Shown here one piece after another: positions 33,036 to 39,336 of a DNA stretch of 39,336 nt (position 1 is the first letter of the stretch; each line of letters begins with the position of its first letter). A model generated the notes under the pieces. That model was not told the origin of the DNA and ran no database searches. It was given only the letters and a program-made list of their open reading frames with translations. Location of the stretch: contig NZ_RHHO01000044.1 in NCBI RefSeq assembly GCF_003710865.1, forward strand, positions 1 through 39,336, read 5' to 3'. A program made the translations under genes and the position numbers. Origin of the DNA: Brevibacillus borstelensis. GTDB taxonomy: Bacteria; Bacillota; Bacilli; Brevibacillales; Brevibacillaceae.

Positions 33036-34337
33036 ATGGCACACGTTCAAACGGAGGTTTCCAAACGGTTGCAAAACAAAGCGTTAGTCGCAAGCCTGGT
33101 CGGAAGCTCCATCGAATGGTTCGATTTCTTTCTTTACGGTACGATGGCCTCGCTCGTATTCAACAAGCTGTTCTTTCCATCCACAGATCCAACCGTAGGG
33201 CTTCTGCTTTCTTACCTGTCATTCGGTCTTCCTTTCTTTATTCGTCCGCTGGGCGGAATCATCTTTAGTCATATCGGCGACAAAATCGGACGGAAGAAAA
33301 CATTGGTTCTCACCTTGTCCCTAATGGGCGGAGCCACTGTCCTGATCGGCCTTCTCCCCGATTACAACGCGATCGGCGTGTGGGCTCCCATTCTGCTGGT
33401 CACGATGCGCCTGATCCAGGGCCTCGGCATCGGCGGAGAGTGGGGCGGCGCACTATTGCTCGCCGTGGAATATTCGGGAAAAGGGAGACGCGGTTTCTTT
33501 GGCAGCATCCCGCAAATGGGCGTACCGATCGGAATGCTGCTCGGAACACTGGCCGTCACGGTCATGAGCTCGCTGCCAGATGAACGATTCATGTCGTGGG
33601 GATGGCGCGTACCGTTTATCCTGAGCGCCGGACTGGTATTTCTCGGCTTGTGGATTCGCAACGGGCTGGATGAGACACCCGCTTTCCAGGCGGCGAGAGA
33701 AAGCGGCAATATCGCCAAGGTCCCGATCATCGACACATTCCGCTATCACTGGAAGTCCGTCTTGATCGCTGTCGGCGCCAAAGTCGTGGAAACAGGGCCG
33801 TTCTACATCTTCTCCACCTTTGTCATCGCCTATGCGACAGGGTATTTGGGGTATGACCGCGTGACTGCGCTAAATGCCGTGACCATTGCCACTCTGGTGA
33901 CGACGATCATGATCCCCTATATGGGCAAGCTGTCCGACAAACTCGGCCGGAAGCCGTTGTACATCGGCGGAACCATTTTGATCATCCTCTACGCCTTCCC
34001 TTATTTTTACCTGCTGTCGCTAAAGTCCGGCGTAATACTGACGATTGCGACCATTATCGGACTGGGCATTCTCTGGGCGCCGGTCACGGCCGTTCTGGGG
34101 ACGATGTTCTCGGAAATCTTCAGCACCAATGTTCGCTACACCGGTGTGACTGTCGGCTATCAGCTGGGAGCCGCGTTGGCCGGAGGGACGGCTCCGCTGA
34201 TCGCTACCGCCTTGCTGGCCGCTTTCGATAACTCATGGGTACCGGTGGCCCTCTACATTGTATTGACAGGTGTCATCTCCCTGATCGCCATCGGAGCGAC
34301 CAAGGAGACAAAGGACTTGGACCTGGATAATCCGTAG
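33036..34337 (+). CDS. MFS transporter, MHS (metabolite:H+ symporter) type
   Basis: 433 residues, about 12 membrane segments. The MHS signatures are present: N-terminal SSIEWFDFFLYG, GDKIGRKKTLVLTL (motif A), LIQGLGIGGEWGGALLLAVEY, and a second half with GKLSDKLGRKPLYIGG. Members carry proline, shikimate, ketoglutarate or other small acids with protons. The ATG at 33036 has AAAGGAGGT 9 nt before it and matches the family start; the frame opens earlier at a TTG. Transcribed with the ornithine cyclodeaminase-family gene and divergent from the regulator. The substrate is not known. Confidence 0.92.
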   Translation: MAHVQTEVSKRLQNKALVASLVGSSIEWFDFFLYGTMASLVFNKLFFPSTDPTVGLLLSYLSFGLPFFIRPLGGIIFSHIGDKIGRKKTLVLTLSLMGGATVLIGLLPDYNAIGVWAPILLVTMRLIQGLGIGGEWGGALLLAVEYSGKGRRGFFGSIPQMGVPIGMLLGTLAVTVMSSLPDERFMSWGWRVPFILSAGLVFLGLWIRNGLDETPAFQAARESGNIAKVPIIDTFRYHWKSVLIAVGAKVVETGPFYIFSTFVIAYATGYLGYDRVTALNAVTIATLVTTIMIPYMGKLSDKLGRKPLYIGGTILIILYAFPYFYLLSLKSGVILTIATIIGLGILWAPVTAVLGTMFSEIFSTNVRYTGVTVGYQLGAALAGGTAPLIATALLAAFDNSWVPVALYIVLTGVISLIAIGATKETKDLDLDNP

Positions 34338-34367
34338 AAAAATATAGCTGAAAAGCCACTGATTCGT

Positions 34368-34420
34368 GAGGACCGCACCGACACTTCTGAGCCCCGCTCT
34401 GCAGCCTCCCGGAGGTCCTC
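34368..34420 (+). other. Inverted repeat between the transporter and cyclodeaminase genes
   Basis: GAGGACC (34368-34374) pairs with GGTCCTC (34414-34420) around a 39-nt loop. There is no T tail, so it is not a terminator. It may be an mRNA structure ahead of the next Shine-Dalgarno. Confidence 0.3.
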
Positions 34421-34449
34421 CCCTATTTCGCCAGGAAAGGATGATCCAC

Positions 34450-35439
34450 ATGCTCGTTTTGACCCAGAAGGATATTCGCCAGCTCTACACGATGCAGGAT
34501 TGCTTGCGGGATGTCGAACAAGTATTCCGGGACAATGCCGCCGGCCTCGTCCACACCCCGGTGCGAACCGCCATTGACCATCCAAAGTACGGGGCGACCA
34601 GCCTGTACATGCCCTCCTACCTGGAAGCGGCTGATTACGTTGCGGTAAAGGTGATCAGTATTTTTCCGGAAAACCATGCGGCCGGGATCAAGGCGCTGCA
34701 GAGCGTCATCCTGTTGACCGAAGCCAAAACCGGCCAGCATGTCGCGATGATGGATGCCAGCTATTTGACCGTTCTGCGGACAGGCGCGAGCAGCGGCGTG
34801 GCAACCAAGTATCTGGCACGCGAGCAGGCAAAAAGCTGTGCTGTTCTCGGATGTGGTGCACAAGCTGTGGGGCAGATTCAGGCGGTCATGGAGGTGCGAG
34901 CTTTGGAGGAGGTCGTGCTGTACAACCGCACGATAGCACGAGCAGAAGAAATGGAAAAAATACTCCGGACCCTGTATCCGGACTGGACCGGGGAGATCCG
35001 CATCGTCGAAAATGCCGATCAAGCAGTGAAGAACGCGGACATCGTCATCTGCAGCACCAAGTCGGAGTCGCCCCTGTTCGACGGGGCCAGCCTGAAGCCA
35101 GGCGCCCACATCAATGCCATCGGCGCTTTTTTGCCGCATATGCGGGAAGTAGACCTCACCACCTTGCAAAGATGCAGCAAGATCGTCGTCGATACAATAG
35201 AAGGATCACATCATGAAGCAGGCGATTTGCTCATCCCCGTCAGCCGAGGCGAATGGAGCTTTGACCAGCTTCACGCCGAGCTGGGGGAAATCCTTTTGGG
35301 TCATAAGAAGGGGCGCGAGAATGAGGAAGAGATCACGTTGTACAAGTCGGTCGGCATCGCCTATCTGGATACGGCTGTGGCCAAGTCTGTGTACGAGCTG
35401 GCGAAGGATAAGGGAATGGGGACAGAGATTGTGTTGTAA
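34450..35439 (+). CDS. Ornithine cyclodeaminase/mu-crystallin family protein
   Basis: 329 residues. NAD(P)-binding Rossmann motif AVLGCGAQAVGQIQAV (~residues 129-144), substrate-region MDASYLTVLRTGASSGVATKYLA and the C-terminal conserved KSVGIAYLDTAVAKSVYE. Family members deaminate ornithine to proline, or act as alanine or imine reductases. An AGGAAAGG lies ~9 nt before the ATG at 34450; the in-frame ATG at 34441 is too close. It shares the transcript of the MFS gene, pointing to use of an imported amino acid. The exact reaction cannot be assigned. Confidence 0.9.
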   Translation: MLVLTQKDIRQLYTMQDCLRDVEQVFRDNAAGLVHTPVRTAIDHPKYGATSLYMPSYLEAADYVAVKVISIFPENHAAGIKALQSVILLTEAKTGQHVAMMDASYLTVLRTGASSGVATKYLAREQAKSCAVLGCGAQAVGQIQAVMEVRALEEVVLYNRTIARAEEMEKILRTLYPDWTGEIRIVENADQAVKNADIVICSTKSESPLFDGASLKPGAHINAIGAFLPHMREVDLTTLQRCSKIVVDTIEGSHHEAGDLLIPVSRGEWSFDQLHAELGEILLGHKKGRENEEEITLYKSVGIAYLDTAVAKSVYELAKDKGMGTEIVL

Positions 35440-35462
35440 TTTTATTTTTGCTTGCAAAAAGG

Positions 35463-35502
35463 AAAGCGGAGTGAGCTGCTGCGTGCTCAACTCCGCTTTT
35501 AC
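35463..35502 (+). terminator. Terminator of the transporter-cyclodeaminase operon
   Basis: AAAGCGGAGT...ACTCCGCTTT arms (10 bp, plus an inner GAGC/GCTC) with TTTTACTT following on the plus strand, ~25 nt past the stop at 35439. Confidence 0.85.
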
Positions 35503-35538
35503 TTGTTGATTGGTAAATTTGCACTTAAAAAACCTGTG

Positions 35539-35979
35539 CTATGGAGTGTTTACCGTTATAGTGCCTGAAACCTTTCCTTGTCTACCATCTATTGTAATCA
35601 GGTAGGTCCCTACCGGGCATACATTCTCACTTGAAAAACTAAATGTTCCGTTACCTGTGAAAGTTCCGCTTCCCATTCTCGTTTGATAACCGTCTGGTTC
35701 CAGCTTTGCCAAACGGTAGTATACTTTGGCTTCTCTCGCCGAAGACGACTGCTGATTTACTGTAACATTGACGTAGCCTGGAGTGTTGACATATATGTAA
35801 CCAGTCTCATCATATTCACCCGCTGCCACAGCAAATCGAAAGGTTTGTGTTGCCATTGCCTGCTGTTCTGTTTCAGTACTTGAAACCCCGGAAGTCTTTG
35901 TTGGTTCATTGTTGGCTAACGCATTTGAAGGCAAAAGCAAGGCAGCGGACAAAAGAGTAAACAAAGCCCATTTTTTCAT
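35539..35979 (-). CDS. Small secreted protein, unknown
   Basis: About 146 residues. A clear signal peptide (KKWALFTLLSAALLLPSNALA) precedes a Ser/Thr-rich linker and a beta-rich domain (FRFAVAAGEYDETGYIYVNTPGYVNVTVNQQSSSAREAKVYYRLAK, GSGTFTGNGTFSFSSENVCPVGTYLITIDGRQGKVSGTITV), a possible beta-sandwich with one Cys. No known family. The start at 35979 has GGAG 9 nt upstream; the longer frame is unlikely. A TTTACA/TAATAT pair 17 nt apart lies upstream (36014-36042). Exported role unknown. Confidence 0.75.
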   Translation of the reverse strand: MKKWALFTLLSAALLLPSNALANNEPTKTSGVSSTETEQQAMATQTFRFAVAAGEYDETGYIYVNTPGYVNVTVNQQSSSAREAKVYYRLAKLEPDGYQTRMGSGTFTGNGTFSFSSENVCPVGTYLITIDGRQGKVSGTITVNTP

Positions 35980-36293
35980 AGTCACCAACTCCCAAATTTT
36001 GTATTTTTTCATTATATTATCATTACCTTATCTTTATGTAAATATTTATATTTTTTACATTTTGAGACTACTATTCGCTTATATTCTTGAAAGCGAATCA
36101 AGCCTTACTTACCCAGACCGGCTTTTATATCTTAGTACAGTGTATAAATACCTTACGAGTCAGGTGAGCTGCTGTTTTTTACCCAACGATTCATAATTAC
36201 GATGAGAGAGCCTTGAACAGCTTCGCTCCGAGCCTGGAAGACATTCTCTCCGGCCAGAAAGGAAAACACCTCGCCGGTCCCCTAAAAGTAAGT
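35980..36293. other. Intergenic region upstream of the small secreted protein gene
   Basis: About 310 nt without a credible gene. Besides the candidate promoter, it has an 8-bp inverted repeat (ATTCGCTT 36073-36080 with AAGCGAAT 36091-36098) of unknown role. I see no other structure. Confidence 0.5.
36014..36042 (-). promoter_or_regulatory. Candidate promoter of the small secreted protein gene
   Basis: Minus strand: TTTACA, 17 nt, TAATAT; a perfect TATAAT overlaps it 3 nt downstream. Very AT-rich surroundings make this uncertain. Confidence 0.4.
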
Positions 36294-36349
36294 AAAAAAT
36301 TGAAAGGCCCTTCTCTTCTCCACAGCGATGCGAAGAAAAGAAGGGCCTT
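36294..36349 (-). terminator. Terminator of the AbrB-type regulator gene
   Basis: An 11-bp perfect outer stem (AAGGCCCTTCT/AGAAGGGCCTT) with extra inner pairing; the minus-strand 3' side is followed by a T-rich run (CAATTTTTT). It starts 12 nt past the stop at 36361. Confidence 0.85.
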
Positions 36350-36360
36350 GCTTACATTTA

Positions 36361-36924
36361 TCAATAATCAAAGTCTACCGGAGAACTCTCTGTGGCACTC
36401 TCCCCGACGCAAGTCTTGCAAACGAGCTTGCCTTTGAAATAGAAGGTATCATTCATCAAGGTTCCGCAGAATACACAGCCCGGAGCGTATTTCCGGAGAA
36501 TGATCGTGTCGTTGTCCACAAAAATTTCCAAAGAGTCCATTACTTCGATATTCAGCACTCTCCTGAGTTCAATCGGCAAAACAATTCTCCCCAGGGAATC
36601 CAGCTCACGAACCACACCTGAGACCTTCCCGACCAATGGCTTTCCGCTTTCCTGCGTGACGCTTATCTCATGTCTTGCCGCCGTTTTCACCGACTGCAGC
36701 CTGTTTCTTTGGTAGTGTGTAGCGCACAACCCTTTGGCCACCTGCTTTTTGTCACAACCAGGCTCCTGGCAAATCCGTTCTTTTACAGTCTGTCTCTCCA
36801 TACCCGGCTGTGCACTCATCACTGTTTTTTGCAGCAGCCTGTTTTTTTGGTAGTGCTTCATGCAAAAGCCTTTTGCGTAATAGTTATTGGTGCAGCCCTC
36901 GATCTGGCAGCGTCGATTGTTCAT
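36361..36924 (-). CDS. AbrB/SpoVT-type DNA-binding protein with extra Cys/His motifs
   Basis: 187 residues. Two N-terminal repeats (CQIEGCTNNYYAKGFCMKHYQKNR at 6-29 and CQEPGCDKKQVAKGLCATHYQRNR at ~52-75) each carry C-x4-C ... C-x2-H, a likely zinc-binding pattern. Then comes an AbrB swapped-hairpin domain at ~100-145 (GVVRELDSLGRIVLPIELRRVLNIEVMDSLEIFVDNDTIILRKY) and a C-terminal CxxC...CxxC pair (CVFCG, CKTC). AbrB proteins are transition-state regulators. GAGGGG precedes the ATG. Targets unknown. The N-terminal pair is not in ordinary AbrB (~95 residues). Confidence 0.85.
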   Translation of the reverse strand: MNNRRCQIEGCTNNYYAKGFCMKHYQKNRLLQKTVMSAQPGMERQTVKERICQEPGCDKKQVAKGLCATHYQRNRLQSVKTAARHEISVTQESGKPLVGKVSGVVRELDSLGRIVLPIELRRVLNIEVMDSLEIFVDNDTIILRKYAPGCVFCGTLMNDTFYFKGKLVCKTCVGESATESSPVDFDY

Positions 36925-37408
36925 GATTTCGCCCCTCGCTTATACGTAATCGCATATTGTACAAAACCTGCTATTTATAATGGAACGGTTGAGTAGAAAC
37001 CTGCGTGGCGTACAGTTTTTGAATGGAACCCATCACTTTTCCCTGATGACAACGGCTCTGCAAGAAACCTTTTCTCCGAACCATTCATCGGCAATCCCTC
37101 TCAAGATATGGTAACAGTTTCAGTTTATCACAGACAGGAAAGGATACAATCTGAATTTTGTAGAGAAAGGCAATGATTTATTGTTTGGCGCTGCGGTAAA
37201 AAAGTTCAACAATAAAAGCCTCCGCGATAGCAGCGGACTTAGAGCGTTCATGACTCCGCAAATGTATAGGGAATGAAGCTCTTACTTAGCAATCCAACAC
37301 TTCCATATTGTGGGGATTTCCATTGCTTAGGTAAAAGATACAGCCATATTCCTTTTTTCTACAAATGGAAAGTCAGCGGATAGCTGGAAACCACCTGGAA
37401 AATAAAGG
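36925..37408. other. Long region without a gene before the truncated S-layer-like gene
   Basis: About 480 nt with stops in all frames and no recognisable protein. A weak GC-rich hairpin (TCCGC/GCGGA) with a short T run on the minus strand lies around 37210-37245; it could be a decayed terminator. I see no promoter, signal-peptide or SLH coding sequence here, so the S-layer gene's 5' part is missing. Confidence 0.6.
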
Positions 37409-39172
37409 GTGGACCTAATTTCCAGACGATTCCAAATACTAGTAAAGGTTTGTGCTATTACCAGTACAGTAGCAGCTGGAACCCTTGAAGCTCCTCAGTT
37501 CTTGGGTCTGACCATCAACGGTGACCAAGCTGTAACTGTTGACGCATTGGTTGCTGCTGGATACAAAGTTGAATTCCAAGCAACATCTGACGTGTTTAAA
37601 GGTAACGCTTATACTAGCGAGACAGGCGAATTGAAAGACGGTCTTTCTGTTGGCACAACTTTCAAATATAAAGTTGTTGTAACAAAGGACACAGCAAAAT
37701 TCGAATCCGATCTTCTGACAGTTAAAGTTAGCGATGACACAGTTGTCGTAGAACCAACTGAAGCAAAACTCAAAGTTGGCAGCAAACTTTGGGATCTGGG
37801 CTATGTAACTACTGACGATGCACCTGAAGTTGTTATCACAAAAGGTAAAAACTTCGCTGGTACTGTAATCGACAAAAATACTGGCGATGATGAAGTAAAT
37901 GGAGAGAGCGTTGCTGCTGGAAGCGTAACTTATACTTCTAGCAATCCTGCAGTGGCTCTGGTAAGCAGCGAAGGTAAAATCAAAGTCCTGAAAGCTGGAA
38001 CCACCACTATTACAGTGGCAATTGGAGACAAATCTACAGCTATTGAACTCGTAGTAAAAGATTCTCCTGTTGCAACGAAAGTACAAGAAACTTCCGCTAA
38101 AGTTCGAAAAGACGAAACCTCTTTGGAACTGACGCTTCTGGATCAGTATGATGCTAAGCTGCGTAAGGATGTTGATACAACTGGCTGGACTGTCTCCACT
38201 GGCAGCGAAAAAGCAGATGTCATTGACGTAGCAAATGCTAAGCTTGATGTGAACGGTGCTTTTGCACTTGAAGTTACTGACTTGGCGTTTAAAGCACAAG
38301 GTACAGATACTCTTGTAATTAAGAATAAAGACAATGTAGTTGTTGGTACAGTGTCTGTTCAAGTAGTAGATGTTGCAGGACAAGATCCAGACAATTTCAA
38401 ATTGGTTCCAGCATCCTCTGATGAAGATTTGAAACTGGATATCTACCCAACTCCACAAACAGTGGATCTTTCCATCGAAAAATATGTTGGCGATGTTAAA
38501 GTAGGAACCGCTGCTGAGGCAGAAGAAGGTTTCAGCTTTGCTTCCGATAACGAAAAAGTTGCTACTGTAAATGCCAAAGGTGAGGTAACCGCAGTCGCTG
38601 CTGGTAAAGCAGTGATCTCCTACAAACAAGGCGGTATCACGGTAGCAACCGTTGAAGTAGAAGTAACGAACTCTACTCCACAAATTGCTGATATCAAACT
38701 GAAAGAAGGCAAAACTCAGGTTCAGGTTGCAGGCGGAGTTGAAACAGCTGACGCTGCTACATTTACCGATCTGATTGATGAACTGCAATTTATCGGTGCA
38801 GACGGTAAAGAAATCGCTCTGTCTGTGAACGATTCCGATGAACTGACTGGTATTGAGTTTAAAACAATCGTTGATTCTGATGACTTGGTAGCAGTTTCCG
38901 ACCTCGGTACTGTAGCAAAAGCTGCAACTAAAGCTGTTACTAAAGACACCAAGGCAACACTGGTTATCACGCTCAACGCAGCTTACGGTGGCAAAGAAGT
39001 AGTACTTCCGATTCTGGTTACTGCAGCTGTTGAAGGCGGCACAGACACTGGCGCAGGCACAGACACTGGCGCAGGCACAGACACTGGCGCAGGCACAGAC
39101 ACTGGTGCAGGCACAGACACTGGTGCAGGCACAGACACTGGTGCAGGCACAGACACTGGCGCAGGCGCGTAA
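37409..39172 (+). pseudogene. 5'-truncated S-layer-like surface protein gene
   Basis: 587 codons open, but the frame begins at a GTG without a spaced Shine-Dalgarno, with no signal peptide and no SLH domains. The first ~15 codons use rare codons (AGA, CGA, ATA, CTA, TGT); from about 37450 codon use shifts to that of a highly expressed gene (GTA/GTT, GCT, GGT, AAA). The protein is a beta-rich exported-type protein with two Big_2 immunoglobulin-like modules (~172-216: VTYTSSNPAVALVSSEGKI; ~373-419: FSFASDNEKVATVNAKGEV), then seven GTDTGA repeats. Best read as the 3' part of an S-layer gene. If a fused start were made elsewhere by rearrangement it could be a cassette. Confidence 0.7.
39038..39163 (+). 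repeat. Tandem repeat, 7 copies of 18 bp (GTDTGA)
   Basis: Seven direct copies of GGCACAGACACTGGCGCA; copies 4-6 carry GGT in place of GGC at the fifth codon, the others are identical. Encodes a C-terminal Gly/Thr/Asp/Ala tail. Copy number could vary by slippage. Confidence 0.95.
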
Positions 39173-39212
39173 ATTATTAGTCAGGACGTCTGTCCATAAG
39201 AATTTTCAACTA

Positions 39213-39249
39213 AGAGTCTAACATCGAAAGGTGTTAGACTCTTTTTTTT
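39213..39249 (+). terminator. Terminator of the truncated S-layer-like gene
   Basis: An 11-bp perfect stem (AGAGTCTAACA/TGTTAGACTCT), 8-nt loop, then eight T on the plus strand. Confidence 0.92.
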
Positions 39250-39250
39250 G

Positions 39251-39336
39251 GTGCGCCCAGCATGGGCGATAGCTATAGGGTGAAAGTCCCGAACGGGGGT
39301 TGGCTGTACCAACCGTTAGCTCAAGGCAAGGGTGTC
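39251..39336 (+). mobile_element. 5' end of a group II intron (cut by the window edge)
   Basis: Begins GTGCGCCCAGCATGGGCG and continues with AGGGTGAAAGTCCCGAAC and GCTCAAGGCAAGGGTGTC: the 5' end and first conserved stems of domain I of bacterial group II introns. It starts right after the T tract of a terminator, the usual site class for group IIC introns, though the subclass cannot be set from 86 nt. The reverse-transcriptase ORF would lie beyond the window. Confidence 0.8.

Noticed and set aside
37439..38788. Minus-strand 449-codon ORF opposite the S-layer-like gene
   Set aside because: Cys/Phe/Ser-rich translation typical of a shadow of a codon-biased gene; no start site or family.
39038..39163. 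Tandem 18-bp repeat as a CRISPR array
   Set aside because: Copies are contiguous without spacers and in frame with the gene.

Overview
The window looks like a chromosomal segment of a flagellated, S-layer-bearing, endospore-forming Bacillota of the Paenibacillaceae type, most likely Brevibacillus. Three things point there: the late-flagellar gene order (fliT-fliS-fliD-flaG ... hag-csrA-fliW-yviE-flgL-flgK-flgN-flgM-yvyF-comFC-comFA ... degU-degS) is the Bacillus order; there is an S-box (SAM-I) riboswitch before metK; and there is a block of SLH/SLAP cell-surface genes plus an S-layer-like gene. The genus is inferred; no marker gene was compared.

Layout. (1) 1-2830: fliT, fliS, fliD and flaG on the minus strand behind a sigma-D-type promoter. 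(2) 2880-8292: a minus-strand flagellin-glycosylation operon (unknown gene, Maf glycosyltransferase, neuB, neuC, neuA) placed between flaG and hag. (3) 8334-9822: a complete IS3-family element inserted exactly in the loop of the hag transcription terminator, with a CCA duplication. (4) 9857-16076: hag with a CsrA-type leader hairpin, then the csrA/fliW/DUF6470/flgL/flgK/flgN/flgM/yvyF operon. (5) 16121-22428: comFC-comFA, a small membrane protein, and degS-degU behind a polysaccharide deacetylase. (6) 22571-24104: metK with its SAM riboswitch and promoter. (7) 24112-32119: cell-surface genes: a small secreted protein, an SLH-anchored subtilase, three tandem SLAP-domain paralogues, and a coiled-coil/copper-amine-oxidase-like secreted protein. 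(8) 32171-35502: an XRE-cupin regulator divergent from an MFS transporter and an ornithine cyclodeaminase-family gene, with a perfect 21-bp palindrome at the transporter promoter. (9) 35539-39336: a small secreted protein, an AbrB-type regulator with extra Cys/His motifs, a 5'-truncated S-layer-like gene with its terminator, and the 5' end of a group II intron cut by the window edge.

How they work together. Regions 1-4 build and decorate the filament: FliW-CsrA controls hag translation, FlgM holds sigma-D, FliD/FliS/FlgK/FlgL cap, chaperone and join flagellin, and NeuC-NeuB-NeuA could make a CMP-nonulosonate for Maf to put on flagellin. Five sigma-D-like promoters share the same 16-nt spacing, which ties the glycosylation operon and possibly the coiled-coil surface protein to the late flagellar regulon. 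The surface block (SLH protease plus three SLAP proteins) suggests specialised S-layer export and assembly.

All functional calls come from reading motifs and gene context; no database search was run.
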